From the NCBI RefSeq assembly GCF_041860085.1, contig NZ_CP124747.1, positions 6,905,001 through 6,969,000 of the forward strand: DNA of 64,000 nucleotides, in the 5' to 3' direction. This document shows positions 9,200 through 18,487 of this stretch, one piece after another (within the stretch, counting starts at the first letter, position 1; every line of letters begins with the position of its first letter). The notes beneath the pieces are model-generated. The model saw only the letters and a list, made by a program, of their open reading frames with translations, was not told where the DNA came from and did no database searches. A program made the position numbers and the translations under genes. Origin of the DNA: Schlesneria sp. DSM 10557. Lineage in GTDB: Bacteria > Planctomycetota > Planctomycetia > Planctomycetales > Planctomycetaceae.

Positions 9200-10786
9200 A
9201 TGTCTGCTAACTCGACATGGTTTCGCTATTGCCAGTATCTGGTTTCTGACCGGCAGCTCGGATTTTCGCTCGATATCAGTCGTGTTCGGTTTAATGAGGC
9301 AGACCTGGCATCGTTACTTCCGCGAGTCGAGGCGGCGATCGGTGCGATGGAAGCACTGGAACGGGGGGCCATTGCCAACGCCGATGAGAACCGGATGGTG
9401 GGTCATTACTGGCTGCGGGCTCCAGAACTCGCCCCATCCGCCGAAATTGCGGCAGACATCCGCCAGACCCAGGGTCGCATTATCGAGTTTGCGAAAGAGA
9501 TTCATGAAGGGGTCGTCCAGGGGGCGGAAGGCCGGTTCCAGTTCCTGCTGGTGATCGGAATCGGTGGCTCGGCGCTAGGCCCTCAATTCGTGGCTCAGGC
9601 TCTGGGCTCACCGCTTGACGAGATTCTTCCGTTTTTCATCGATAACACCGATCCCGACGGGATCGATCAAGTTCTGGGAGAACTCGACGGCCAGCTCGGA
9701 AGTACACTGGTGCTTGTCATCTCCAAGTCCGGGGGAACGCCCGAGACACGAAACGGAATGCTGGAAGTCCAGAAGGCATATCAGGCAGCCGGACTCAACT
9801 TTGCCGAACATGCCGTGGCGATTACCCAGGACGGAAGCAAGCTGCATCAGACCGCCACGAGCGAAAACTGGCTCAAGACATTTCCGATGTGGGATTGGGT
9901 CGGTGGTCGCACATCGGTTCTCTCGGCGGTGGGGCTGCTTCCCGCAGCTCTGCAGGGGATTGCGGTGGAAGACCTGCTGGCGGGTGCGGCGGCCATGGAC
10001 CGTCTGACCCGCATCACGGACCCCTGGAAGAACCCGGCCGGACTGCTCGCCTTGATCTGGTTTCACATTGGCAACGGCCAGGGTGCGAAGGATATGGTGA
10101 TTCTGCCGTACAAGGATCGACTTTCTCTCTTCAGCCGGTATTTGCAGCAACTCGTGATGGAGTCGCTCGGGAAAGAGCTTGATCGGCAGGGAAAAGTCGT
10201 CCATCAGGGACTCGCCGTTTACGGTAATAAAGGCTCCACCGATCAGCATGCCTATGTTCAGCAACTTCGAGACGGGATCGCGAACTTCTTCGTGACGTTC
10301 ATTCAGGTCCTGAAAGATCGGGAAGATCCGTCACTGGAAGTTGAGCCCGGAATTACCACGGGCGACTATCTGCATGGTCTTTATCTCGGAACACGCGAAG
10401 CGCTGGGAGATAACCGGCGTGATACGATCACAATTACGATCGACGAAGTGAATGGCCGCAGCGTCGGTGCCCTGATCGCACTCTACGAACGCGCCGTGGG
10501 ACTGTATGCAGAACTGATCAACGTCAACGCGTACCACCAGCCCGGCGTCGAAGCAGGCAAGAAAGCCGCAGCGGTTGTGCTCGAGCTTCAATCTCTGATT
10601 CTTGGTCACCTGAAGGGACTGAGCGAACCTCAAACGGCCGAACAGATTGCTGCGGGAATTGAGCAGCCTGATGAGGTCGAATGGGTCTTCAAAATCCTGC
10701 AACATCTGGCTGCCAACCCCAGCCGGGGAGTGGTCCAGACCACCGGCGACACTCCTAATCTCGCCAAGTTCCGAGCAGTCTCTTAG
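9200..10786 (+). CDS. pgi: Glucose-6-phosphate isomerase
   Basis: A 528-residue cytoplasmic phosphoglucose isomerase interconverting glucose 6-phosphate and fructose 6-phosphate. Two SIS-type sugar-binding folds are visible. The phosphate loop [11 protein letters not shown] is at about 174-184, the family signature [14 protein letters not shown] at about 236-249, and the second signature [13 protein letters not shown] at about 346-358 with its catalytic His. A Glu in the MESLGKELD segment (about 317) fits the catalytic base region. The start is set by AAGGAG at 9185-9190. It is divergent from fbp, which makes the same product pool, so a shared regulatory region at 8670-9199 is possible. Downstream is a long hairpin at 10867-10898. 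Confidence 0.95.
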   Translation: MSANSTWFRYCQYLVSDRQLGFSLDISRVRFNEADLASLLPRVEAAIGAMEALERGAIANADENRMVGHYWLRAPELAPSAEIAADIRQTQGRIIEFAKEIHEGVVQGAEGRFQFLLVIGIGGSALGPQFVAQALGSPLDEILPFFIDNTDPDGIDQVLGELDGQLGSTLVLVISKSGGTPETRNGMLEVQKAYQAAGLNFAEHAVAITQDGSKLHQTATSENWLKTFPMWDWVGGRTSVLSAVGLLPAALQGIAVEDLLAGAAAMDRLTRITDPWKNPAGLLALIWFHIGNGQGAKDMVILPYKDRLSLFSRYLQQLVMESLGKELDRQGKVVHQGLAVYGNKGSTDQHAYVQQLRDGIANFFVTFIQVLKDREDPSLEVEPGITTGDYLHGLYLGTREALGDNRRDTITITIDEVNGRSVGALIALYERAVGLYAELINVNAYHQPGVEAGKKAAAVVLELQSLILGHLKGLSEPQTAEQIAAGIEQPDEVEWVFKILQHLAANPSRGVVQTTGDTPNLAKFRAVS

Positions 10787-11165
10787 CGAACCGGCAACAA
10801 AGTCGCTCGCCCTGCTCGGGTCATAGACAGCAGGACCGGCGTCCCGCGAATGAAGTTGGTTTCTTGTCAGGCCACTGCTCCTCAAAGCAGTGGCCTGAAG
10901 CCGTTCGTCAGGTCTCAGATGTCCGTTTCGAGGGAAGTTGTTGCGGGCGAGGGGCGAACAGTTGCCCGTCGAGCATTTGCTTCACTTCTCATCAAGCGAC
11001 CCGCACAGACAAGATTGAGTTTCACCCAAAGTCACCTTGCGAGTCGCAAATGGATTGGTTTCGATGGTAGGATCAGAGAGTGCAGGGTGATTGACCCGTC
11101 AGGCTGATGTGAAGCGGACGAAGACATCACGCAACGACGTCGGACAGACAAGAGGGATTTCCACC
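10787..11165. other. Intergenic between pgi and usp
   Basis: 379 bases without a convincing gene; the small overlapping frames have no good start signals. It holds the hairpin at 10867-10898 and an operator-like palindrome TTGCGA-G-TCGCAA at 11037-11049, about 115 bases before the usp start. Confidence 0.5.
10867..10898 (+). terminator. Long perfect hairpin after pgi
   Basis: TCAGGCCACTGCT (10867-10879) and its exact complement (10886-10898) form a 13-bp stem with a 6-base loop, CCTCAA. No T tract follows, so it is either a terminator without a T run or an RNA-end stabiliser for the pgi message. Confidence 0.5.
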
Positions 11166-11666
11166 ATGAAGATCGCGATTCGTCGAATTTTGTTCCCCAC
11201 GGACTTTAGTGCTCCCGCCAAAGAAGCCCAGCTCTACGCGATGTCACTCGCTGACCGCTTCGGTGCCGAACTTCATCTGCTGCATGTCGTTCCCCTCGTG
11301 ATTCCGTACCCTGATGCCTCATTCCCCTGGGTCGTGCCGGAAAAGGAGATGCAGTTACAGGTGGATGCCGCTCAGCAGCATCTGGTGAAAGAGCTGGACC
11401 CGGAATGGGCGAAAGATCATACCGTGGTGTACAAAGCCGTCATGGGCCTCGCCGTCGATGAGATTCTCGGCTATGTCAAAGAGCACGAAATTGACCTGAT
11501 CGTCGTCGGGACGCACGGCCACTCCGGGCTGGCACGCATGCTGATCGGTTCCGTTGCCGAGAAACTGGTTCGCACCTCAAGCTGCCCGGTGCTGACCGTC
11601 CATCCAACCGGACATCAGTTCGTGATCGAGTCGCCTGAAGAGCGTGCCTCGAAACGGCCATCCTGA
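11166..11666 (+). CDS. Universal stress protein (UspA family)
   Basis: A 166-residue single-domain universal stress protein. It starts with the typical strand RRILFPTDFS and ends with the ATP-binding loop GTHGHSGLARMLIGSVAEKLVRTSSCPVLTV, which matches the G-x2-G-x9-G(S/T) pattern of ATP-binding members (about residues 117-147). It is cytoplasmic and probably binds ATP; these proteins aid survival under starvation or oxidative stress. The frame is open upstream to 11091, but the ATG at 11166 with AGAGGGA upstream fits the family N-terminus exactly. It stands alone, with a convergent nuclease gene downstream. Confidence 0.9.
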   Translation: MKIAIRRILFPTDFSAPAKEAQLYAMSLADRFGAELHLLHVVPLVIPYPDASFPWVVPEKEMQLQVDAAQQHLVKELDPEWAKDHTVVYKAVMGLAVDEILGYVKEHEIDLIVVGTHGHSGLARMLIGSVAEKLVRTSSCPVLTVHPTGHQFVIESPEERASKRPS

Positions 11667-11751
11667 ACGGCGACTGCCTCAGACATTTCCTCTGCGACAG
11701 TCGCGGAATCGGGGCTTCGTCTGACGATGACGGGCCGATGACTTCCGAGAT

Positions 11752-11777
11752 CCCGGGTGAGTACGTTCTTACCCGGG
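11752..11777. terminator. Possible bidirectional terminator hairpin
   Basis: CCCGGGT (11752-11758) pairs with ACCCGGG (11771-11777) around a 12-base loop, between the convergent usp and nuclease genes. The position suits a shared terminator, but there is no T tract. Confidence 0.3.
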
Positions 11778-11846
11778 TGATTCTTGATCGGATCACAAGG
11801 ACTGTCGGATTCTGCCGCCGAGTGGTGCGAGGAACGAGCGGCGCGA

Positions 11847-12971
11847 TTATCGGTGAATCACTTCCCTCAGTTTTACAGCGAGTCGACGGCCGGCCAACAG
11901 GATCCGTTCCTGCGCACTGCGCCGGGCTCGCTGGAGTCCCTCGGGCGGGAAAAGGGGAACGTCGGCGTCTGACAGGGGTTTGACTGCGGAAGGATCCAGA
12001 AGCACAAGCGGCAGTTTTCCATCGAGATAAGCCGAAGTTTTGGCGACACGATAACTTTCGCCCGCCCAGTCGCGAAACGTGAGGTGCGTGGTCAGATCAG
12101 ACGCGGTTGCCTGCTTGAGAGCCGGATCGCGGGCAATTCTTTCTGCCTGTTGCCGGATCTGATCAAAGCGGGAGTCGTCCGAGAACATTTCATCCCAGAT
12201 TCGATGCAGGTTCTTGGGGGGCGACTCAGCGTCCTTCCGAACCGCCAGCCGGTTACCACCCTGATCGTGATGGGGCGAGTCGGGAAACAACTTGCGATCG
12301 ACCAGTGCGACGACGTGCATCGGCTGGTGCAGGTCGCCGATGAGGTGCATCAGCCAGGCCATTCGGATTGCTCGATTTTGTGCGTCAGTGACTTTGGGAA
12401 CTCGCTGCGGGTCCCGACGTCCATCCACGAGAACCTTCATCGTCTGATCGAGTTCATTGAGGATGTTTGACTCGTCCGACAGATGATGCTCAGGAAGTCG
12501 TTCACCCTTCTGCCCCGCCGTATACGCGAAATTGACATAGTGCCACGTACTGCGGTGGTACTTATAGATCGGGTGCCGGGAATGATCCTCGCGGGTGGAT
12601 GACTTAGGGGGGCGGACGTCATCGGGCCAGACTGATGCCTTGAGAAAAATCCATTCCTGCTCTGAGACCGATGAAGGTTTCCCCTTTAGCAGCAGTCGTT
12701 CACGATGCGGATGCTCATTGAGAATGGCGACAACAGACGCCTGTTCGGTCGGGGTTAACTCGTCCCAGGCGATGCGGGCGATCGTCATGTGGCCCGCATC
12801 ATTCCAGGCACGTCCCTCACTGCTTCCGCTCAGCAGGAGGAGAAATGCGAGCATGAGAATGACGACTGGTTGCCGGGAACTCGGACGCCGGATGCATTCC
12901 CCTGGAGTGATCAGGATGGAGCCCCTCCGAAGCCTGTGCGAAGCTGTCCGCGGGCAAAGATGACTTTTCAT
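11847..12971 (-). CDS. Exported S1/P1-type zinc nuclease
   Basis: A 374-residue protein with a long N-terminal segment and a hydrophobic signal core (VVILMLAFLLLLSG, about 36-49). The mature form begins AWNDAGH, matching the family rule that the N-terminal Trp and a nearby His bind zinc. HLIGDLHQPMHVV (about 213-225) carries the central His/Asp zinc ligands. S1/P1 nucleases cleave single-stranded DNA and RNA and remove 3'-phosphates; outside the cytoplasm it may salvage nucleic acid. The start is uncertain because the pre-signal stretch of about 35 residues is long and no strong ribosome site is seen. The Nudix gene lies 38 bases upstream on the same strand, so both may share a transcript. 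Confidence 0.85.
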   Translation of the reverse strand: MKSHLCPRTASHRLRRGSILITPGECIRRPSSRQPVVILMLAFLLLLSGSSEGRAWNDAGHMTIARIAWDELTPTEQASVVAILNEHPHRERLLLKGKPSSVSEQEWIFLKASVWPDDVRPPKSSTREDHSRHPIYKYHRSTWHYVNFAYTAGQKGERLPEHHLSDESNILNELDQTMKVLVDGRRDPQRVPKVTDAQNRAIRMAWLMHLIGDLHQPMHVVALVDRKLFPDSPHHDQGGNRLAVRKDAESPPKNLHRIWDEMFSDDSRFDQIRQQAERIARDPALKQATASDLTTHLTFRDWAGESYRVAKTSAYLDGKLPLVLLDPSAVKPLSDADVPLFPPEGLQRARRSAQERILLAGRRLAVKLREVIHR

Positions 12972-13009
12972 ATCCGGCCTGGCATGGTGAACGGAAGCTC
13001 AAACCGGAC

Positions 13010-13447
13010 TTAGTCGTTGGGAAGGGGATGCGTCATGAAATGTCGCAGGATCGCTTCCAGCAGGGGATTGATGGTGAATCGCTGCACGTCGTGCGGCGGA
13101 TGCCACCGCTTCCATTCGTGCCCGGCATGTTCGGTGACTGAGATGGGAAAATTTTCGGAAATCCAACCCAGAAAGATGACCAATGTCTTCTCGACACGCT
13201 CGTGGCCGAATCGGGGTTCGACGGGATAGTACTTCTCTTCGTAGCGGAATTCCGGGTCAATTTTGACAGCCTCCTGAGGGATGCCGGTCTCTTCCCACAT
13301 TTCGCGCAGTGCCGTTTGCAGTTCGGTTTCACCCTCTTCGGTATGACCTTTGGGAAGATCATATCGATGTGGGTGTTTCATGAGCAAAAACGACAACTCG
13401 GGCATACGACGGAAGACAATCACGCCGCATGATTTCACTTGAAGCAT
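13010..13447 (-). CDS. Nudix hydrolase (Ap4A pyrophosphohydrolase-like)
   Basis: A 145-residue cytoplasmic Nudix protein. The Nudix box runs from GHTEEGE to REMWEETGI (about residues 35-57) and fits the G-x5-E-x7-REUxEExGU consensus with all catalytic glutamates. The N-terminus (KSCGVIVFRR) and overall length resemble bis(5'-nucleosyl)-tetraphosphatases, which split Ap4A; the substrate is an inference. The start at 13447 has a GGGGATAG-like site upstream. It is divergent from the VWA membrane protein gene. Confidence 0.85.
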   Translation of the reverse strand: MLQVKSCGVIVFRRMPELSFLLMKHPHRYDLPKGHTEEGETELQTALREMWEETGIPQEAVKIDPEFRYEEKYYPVEPRFGHERVEKTLVIFLGWISENFPISVTEHAGHEWKRWHPPHDVQRFTINPLLEAILRHFMTHPLPND

Positions 13448-13542
13448 GAGGTCTATCCCCTGCAGAACAGGATTTTCAGTGTAAACAACAGCAGTTGGCG
13501 AGACACCATGGCGCTAACTTTACCGAACGGTCCTGTCTGCGA

Positions 13543-13573
13543 TTGGCACTTTTCAAAACGGACATGGTATAAG
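13543..13573 (+). promoter_or_regulatory. Candidate promoter for the VWA protein gene
   Basis: TTGGCA (13543-13548) and TATAAG (13568-13573), with a 19-base spacer and TG one base before the -10 box. The -10 is good and the spacer long. Confidence 0.35.
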
Positions 13574-13631
13574 GACCGGCATCTTAGAAGCCCAATTCAC
13601 TGCTTGCAATACGTTCAACCGATGCAGCGCC

Positions 13632-16175
13632 ATGTCACCTCCCACCCGTCAACTTGTGTTTCATGGAACGCATCCGACCACATTGCTGCTGGTCCATCTG
13701 ACGGTGTTGGCAGTCGGTCTGCTGCTGGTGGTGGCCCTGTCTCGCTATGAGCGACGGCTGTTATCACGACCACTCGGAATGTGTCTGCTCAGTCTCAGGC
13801 TCGCCGTCTTTGTCGTGATCTTTCTCACCCTGTTACAGCCGACAATCAGTTGGACGCTTGAGAAGACAGAAACGAACCGGATCCTGGTCGGAATCGACCT
13901 TTCTGAAAGTATGACCACGATCGACCTCCATGCGACGCAAGGGGAAAAGCTGCGAGTCGCTCGGGGGCTGGAAATGGTGGGGAACTCCAGAAACGAAGCA
14001 CGGATCGAACGCTGGCAGGCCGCTTTTGACTCGGGCCAGCAGCCTGACTGGGTTGACGAGGAGGAAACCGACGATGAAGAACGCCGTGCAGCGCTCGCGA
14101 AATCCCGGCGTGACCACTTACGGGGAATCTTTGCCGAAATCGATAAGCTTTCCCGCATCGAGATTGCCCGGCGGCTGCTCGTTTCAACCCGGAAGCCGGT
14201 CCTTGATGAACTGGAAAAACTGGGGCACGTCGAATTGTTCGCCTTCGCCGGAAACGCCGAATCCCTCGAACGGAGATTGCTGGACAAAGACCTCGAACTT
14301 CCCTTTGCTCAACTCGAACCACAAGCGACGGACCTCTCGGTCGGGATGCAGCGAAGCGCCCAGGGGCAGGGAACCGTCTCAGGAGTGATCCTGCTGACAG
14401 ATGGCCGCGACCACGCCCAGCGGAATCTGACTTCCGTTGCGTCGTCCCTGAAATCCGCCGGCACACCCGTCTATCCTGTCTTGCTGGGGTCGAGCTACCG
14501 TCCCAGGGATGTCGCGATCATTTTTCTGGAACACCCGCAAGTGGTCTATAAAGGTGACCACCCCCGGCTACGCGTCACGGTGTCGACGACCGGCTTTGAA
14601 GGGAAGTTGATCGAGCTTGAACTGGTCTCGGAAGACGATCCCGACGCTGTTCCGATCAAACAGACCGTGACCGGGAATTCGGGGCCTGTCATCGCCGAAT
14701 TCGATCTCGATGCCGAGCAACTGGGACGCCACGGTTATGTCGTTCGAACACCGGTGCTCGACGACGAAATGAGAGACGACAACAATAGTCGCAGTTTCAA
14801 ACTGAACGTCGTCGACGACCGGGCGAAAGTACTGATCATCGAGGGTGAGCCTCGCTGGGAGTTCCGGTACCTGAGCACGGCGCTGGGACGGGACGAACGG
14901 GTCGATCTGCGTCAGATTCTGTTTTCTCAGCCCTATCTGGGGGTCCTTCCGGAACCGTTTTTTCCGAGTCAACTCATCCTGCCGGACGATCCCCAGAATC
15001 TTGAGGCGTCGTCCTTTGCCGATTGTGATCTGGTCATCGTCGGCGATGTCTCGCCCGAGCAATTCTCTGAGGCTGCCTGGAACCTGCTGCTGAAATTTGC
15101 CGTCGAAGGGGGAACCGTCATCCTGTCGGCGGGACAACGCAATATGCCTTTGTCGCATCGCTCGACCGCGTTGGAACAGTTGCTCCCCATTTTGCATCCG
15201 GCTGCAATCAGTCTTGCCGATGCGACTCAAGAAGCCTCTCCGCGCAATCGTGGCCTTCCTCTGCAGCTAACAGCGGATGGCGAGCAGCAGCCGATGCTGC
15301 AGTTCGCCCCCGATCTGGGGGACAACATCGGTATCTGGAAGGGGTTGCCCGGCCAGATGTGGGCCGTTCTGGGGGAAGCCAGGCCCGGAGCGACGGTCTG
15401 GGCGACCACCCAGGTCCCCGCCGGTCGGATCGATGGACTAAACACCGACCGCAAGTTCGGGATCATGATTCATCAGTTCGTGGGTGCAGGTCAGGTGGTC
15501 TGGCTGGGCATTGACGGGACGTGGCGCTGGAGGTACCGCGTCGGTGATCAATATCACCACCGTTTCTGGGGGCAACTGGCGCGGTGGGCGGCCACCAACA
15601 AGATGTCGTCAGGAACGGATTTCGTTCGATTCGGGACAGAAAAAGCGAACGTCGAGATGGGGCAACCGGCTGTGGTTCGTGCCCTGTGGACAAGGGCGTT
15701 TCTGTTGAAGCATCCACAACTCCAGGCCCGGGCCGAGTTCTTCCGGCCAGAAGATCCCGACGATAAACCGACCAGTGTGGTCGAACTGAAGCCAGCGTCG
15801 AAACAGCCTCTTCAGCACGAAGGGCAGATCGCTTCACTGGCAGCGGGAGAATACCGAGTCAAGCTCGCGGCAGATGGGGGAATACTGGGGCAAAAGCCGA
15901 TTCAGACGACGATCTTCGTCGATCAGAAGGAGAGTCTGGAGATGATTGACGTGAGCAGCAATCAGATTCTCCTTGCTCAAATCGCAGAGGCAAGTGGTGG
16001 TCGTTTGTTTCTGCCGGATGAAGTCCACAAACTGCCGTCGATGTTCCGCAAAGCCGAGGAGACGACGTCACAGTATGAAGAAATCACACTCTGGGACCGC
16101 TGGCCCTGGCTGATCATCGTCTTCAGCCTGCTTACAACCGAATGGGTGATCCGCAAAATTAATGGCCTGCCGTGA
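13632..16175 (+). CDS. Membrane VWA-domain / GATase-like protein
   Basis: An 847-residue membrane protein. Two N-terminal helices (about 20-38 and 52-72) are followed by a VWA-like domain starting ILVGIDLSESM (about 85-95). That stretch contains the DxSxS metal-adhesion motif; GVILLTDGRDHA is the next VWA strand. After an Ig-like stretch, a region beginning VLIIEGEPRWEFRYL (about 398) resembles the class I glutamine-amidotransferase-like domain found in related proteins. A final helix (WPWLIIVFSLLTTEWVI) anchors the C-terminus. In bacteria such proteins usually sit beside MoxR ATPase and BatA/BatB-type genes, but none is nearby here. The function is unknown; a role in protein complex assembly at the membrane is a guess. 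The start follows no strong ribosome site. Confidence 0.75.
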   Translation: MSPPTRQLVFHGTHPTTLLLVHLTVLAVGLLLVVALSRYERRLLSRPLGMCLLSLRLAVFVVIFLTLLQPTISWTLEKTETNRILVGIDLSESMTTIDLHATQGEKLRVARGLEMVGNSRNEARIERWQAAFDSGQQPDWVDEEETDDEERRAALAKSRRDHLRGIFAEIDKLSRIEIARRLLVSTRKPVLDELEKLGHVELFAFAGNAESLERRLLDKDLELPFAQLEPQATDLSVGMQRSAQGQGTVSGVILLTDGRDHAQRNLTSVASSLKSAGTPVYPVLLGSSYRPRDVAIIFLEHPQVVYKGDHPRLRVTVSTTGFEGKLIELELVSEDDPDAVPIKQTVTGNSGPVIAEFDLDAEQLGRHGYVVRTPVLDDEMRDDNNSRSFKLNVVDDRAKVLIIEGEPRWEFRYLSTALGRDERVDLRQILFSQPYLGVLPEPFFPSQLILPDDPQNLEASSFADCDLVIVGDVSPEQFSEAAWNLLLKFAVEGGTVILSAGQRNMPLSHRSTALEQLLPILHPAAISLADATQEASPRNRGLPLQLTADGEQQPMLQFAPDLGDNIGIWKGLPGQMWAVLGEARPGATVWATTQVPAGRIDGLNTDRKFGIMIHQFVGAGQVVWLGIDGTWRWRYRVGDQYHHRFWGQLARWAATNKMSSGTDFVRFGTEKANVEMGQPAVVRALWTRAFLLKHPQLQARAEFFRPEDPDDKPTSVVELKPASKQPLQHEGQIASLAAGEYRVKLAADGGILGQKPIQTTIFVDQKESLEMIDVSSNQILLAQIAEASGGRLFLPDEVHKLPSMFRKAEETTSQYEEITLWDRWPWLIIVFSLLTTEWVIRKINGLP

Positions 16176-16284
16176 TCGTCAGCTGGCCGCGGAAGATCGC
16201 GGTCACAGGAAATCGTCAATCACGCACCACAGGCCCGCAGCGTTTCGACAGGAGGCGCGTTCCCGCTAACGCGGTCAGGAAATT

Positions 16285-16314
16285 TTGGAATTGCGGCGTG
16301 TCGATTGCTATGAT
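16285..16314 (+). promoter_or_regulatory. Candidate promoter for the SHOCT protein gene
   Basis: TTGGAA (16285-16290) and TATGAT (16309-16314) with an 18-base spacer and TGC directly before the -10 (extended type). The gene starts about 120 bases further on. Confidence 0.4.
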
Positions 16315-16437
16315 TTCTGCGATCGGAGCAGCTTCTCGCCGACTCGATCATGCGGCCGTGTCATCACGCGGGTGACGGTGATACGTCGTCCAGCGTTGCC
16401 AGAAGATCTGTGATCTCAAAGTGAGGAAGATTGAGCC

Positions 16438-17283
16438 ATGACGCAACTCACTCCCGAAGGTCAGCGGACTGTCCAGGAATTATCGGACCGTCATGGATTC
16501 AGTCCGGATGCTGTGACAGAAATGTTGCTGGCGCTGCGGAATGGCAACGGCTCGATGGCTCAGTTCAGCCATTCTGAGTTCGGGGGCTCGGGCCAGTGGA
16601 TGCGCGGCGGGATGATCATGATCGGCGATCTGTTCAACAACGGACTGAAAAGCCGCGTCGATGCGTTGTGCGTTGATATCGCGAATCTGCTCACCAATGA
16701 ACCAGGCTTAGTCGGAAGCGGCAGCTTTCAGCATCAATCGCAGTCGGGTGGTGACCACCCGTCCTACCAGTCGCAATCCGCGAATACGTCACCTGCTGAT
16801 CACGTTGTTCCGGGTGACTCCCGCTTGTTCCGGGCAGATCCCTCCTCGAACTGGTGGCCAGCGGAATTGGGGTCGCCGACCGCTTCCGGAAGCCAAAACC
16901 AGATGCGCTACGCCTACTTTGCGAACCCGCGACGACTGGCCGTTGACGCGGGGGGCGAAGTCTGGGTGTACGACACGCAGGACCATCAGATCGGCGGCTT
17001 TGCACAACAGCAAGGGGGAGACCCGTCGATTTCGTTCACGAGTCAATACGGCAAAGTGAATCTGGCGACACTTCCCGTCATTTCACGCAACGGTCAGACG
17101 GTCGGAGCCTCGCAGGCAACGACACGATCGACGGCGGGGACGAATGAAGCGCTTGCGCCAGGTTCCGGTGCACCGACGGACATCTATCAAGCGATTGAAA
17201 AGCTGGCGGCCTTGAAAGAGAGTGGAATTCTGACCCCGGAAGAATTCACTACGAAGAAGGCGGAACTGCTGGCGCGGCTCTGA
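16438..17283 (+). CDS. SHOCT-domain protein of unknown function
   Basis: A 281-residue soluble protein. The first 85 residues include a helical segment and a glycine-rich stretch (FGGSGQWMRGGMIMIGDLF) seen in SHOCT-associated proteins. The middle is low-complexity and polar (Ser/Gln-rich, about 95-145). A beta-rich part follows around DAGGEVWVYDTQDHQIGGF. The last 35 residues (DIYQAIEKLAALKESGILTPEEF...) are a typical SHOCT short helical domain, thought to mediate oligomerisation or membrane contact. GAGGAAG lies 8-14 bases before the ATG. It is convergent with the next gene, the stops 20 bases apart. No enzymatic motif is visible. Confidence 0.75.
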   Translation: MTQLTPEGQRTVQELSDRHGFSPDAVTEMLLALRNGNGSMAQFSHSEFGGSGQWMRGGMIMIGDLFNNGLKSRVDALCVDIANLLTNEPGLVGSGSFQHQSQSGGDHPSYQSQSANTSPADHVVPGDSRLFRADPSSNWWPAELGSPTASGSQNQMRYAYFANPRRLAVDAGGEVWVYDTQDHQIGGFAQQQGGDPSISFTSQYGKVNLATLPVISRNGQTVGASQATTRSTAGTNEALAPGSGAPTDIYQAIEKLAALKESGILTPEEFTTKKAELLARL

Positions 17284-17302
17284 ACCCGGCCCTACCTGAA
17301 CC

Positions 17303-18364
17303 TCAGGCTGCTTTCGTGTCACCTGAACCTTCCGCAGGGGGTGTGATTTGTTGCGGAGCGTTGTCTGTTGGAGGTCCGGCGTCCGCGCTGAGGGCCTCTT
17401 CTTCCTTGATCAAGGTCAGGGCTTGAACGACCGCTGGCGGATCTGCGGGGACTTCGGGAACCACTTGCTGCGTGTGCAATCGGAACCGCCGGCTGAGCGA
17501 CTCAATCCGGCGAATCTCTTGTTCGAGATAATGAACTTCATCCTGCTTTTTCTCGAGCCGAATCCGTAGCGTCTCAATCCGCCGTTCTGGCGAGCCCCCG
17601 AACAGACGTGCGATGCATTCGAACGTCACCACCGATTGCCAGGTACGAAGGGCGACACCGCGCAGTCGATACAGATTGGCGGCCTTGGTGACCTGGTTGA
17701 GCCTGAGATGATGCCCCAGCTGCATAGTGGCGAGGAACCCGAAAATTGGCAGCAGGATGATCAGAACTTCCAGGAAATGCTCTTTGCAGTAATCCAGCTT
17801 ACTGCGAGAGATCGCCGCCATCACGATGAATTCGGCAGTGAAGGCCGACCAGATCAGACCGCTTGCCGCCGCCGTCAAGTCGGCGAAGAGTTCATCTTCC
17901 GCAACACGCTGGGCGAAAACGTATTCGGTGAGCAGCAGCGGCAGAACCAGCAGCGCCATGATGACCATGGGAATGCGCAGGGCGGTCTGTATCTTCCGCT
18001 CCAGTTCGTACCCGACGCGCTGCCAGCCTAAGTACGGAAGCCAGATTCGCTGATTGGTTTCGTGGTCGTGAGCCGCCAGTCGCAAGGGCGGAAACAGCGC
18101 ATAGACCCAGTGATATCCCCGATCGCGACTCTGTAAGCGTGTGGCCCAGTAACAATCGACCCAGTACGCCGGATACAGTCCGACGAAACCAAGCAGGCAG
18201 CCCGAGACGATCGCTACCTGTTCAGGATGATCGATGAAATGGAACACACCTGCCAGCAAAAGCAACGAAAGGATCGACAACCAGAACATTTCTGGTGCAG
18301 TCCGTTCGTCCCAGCGGCGCAGTTCAGCACCGTCTGACTTCGCTGCAGGTTTACCGAAGTTCAC
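17303..18364 (-). CDS. Multi-pass membrane protein with C-terminal coiled coil
   Basis: A 353-residue integral membrane protein I do not recognise by name. Hydrophobic segments lie at about 27-47, 52-74, 130-150, 158-185 and 195-217. After the last comes a run of basic residues spaced by three to four (LRLNQVTKAANLYRLRGVALR), faintly like a voltage-sensor S4 helix. Preceding segments with acidic residues (DYCKEHFLEVLIILLPIFGF) look like S3. No potassium selectivity filter (TVGYG) is present, so it is not a normal channel. Residues about 255-290 form a charged coiled coil (RIRLEKKQDEVHYLEQEIRR) and the tail is Pro/Ala-rich. It starts with GTG after AAGGATG. Its job is unknown. Confidence 0.7.
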   Translation of the reverse strand: MNFGKPAAKSDGAELRRWDERTAPEMFWLSILSLLLLAGVFHFIDHPEQVAIVSGCLLGFVGLYPAYWVDCYWATRLQSRDRGYHWVYALFPPLRLAAHDHETNQRIWLPYLGWQRVGYELERKIQTALRIPMVIMALLVLPLLLTEYVFAQRVAEDELFADLTAAASGLIWSAFTAEFIVMAAISRSKLDYCKEHFLEVLIILLPIFGFLATMQLGHHLRLNQVTKAANLYRLRGVALRTWQSVVTFECIARLFGGSPERRIETLRIRLEKKQDEVHYLEQEIRRIESLSRRFRLHTQQVVPEVPADPPAVVQALTLIKEEEALSADAGPPTDNAPQQITPPAEGSGDTKAA

Positions 18365-18487
18365 AAAGGCATCCTTGCCGGGTGAATCAAATCCTGGCGG
18401 ATTCTCTCACGGGGCGGCGAATGCGACAAGAGGGGTATTGCCCTTGTTTTCGCTCCTTTTGAAGCGGATTCACGCCATAATCGCCGA

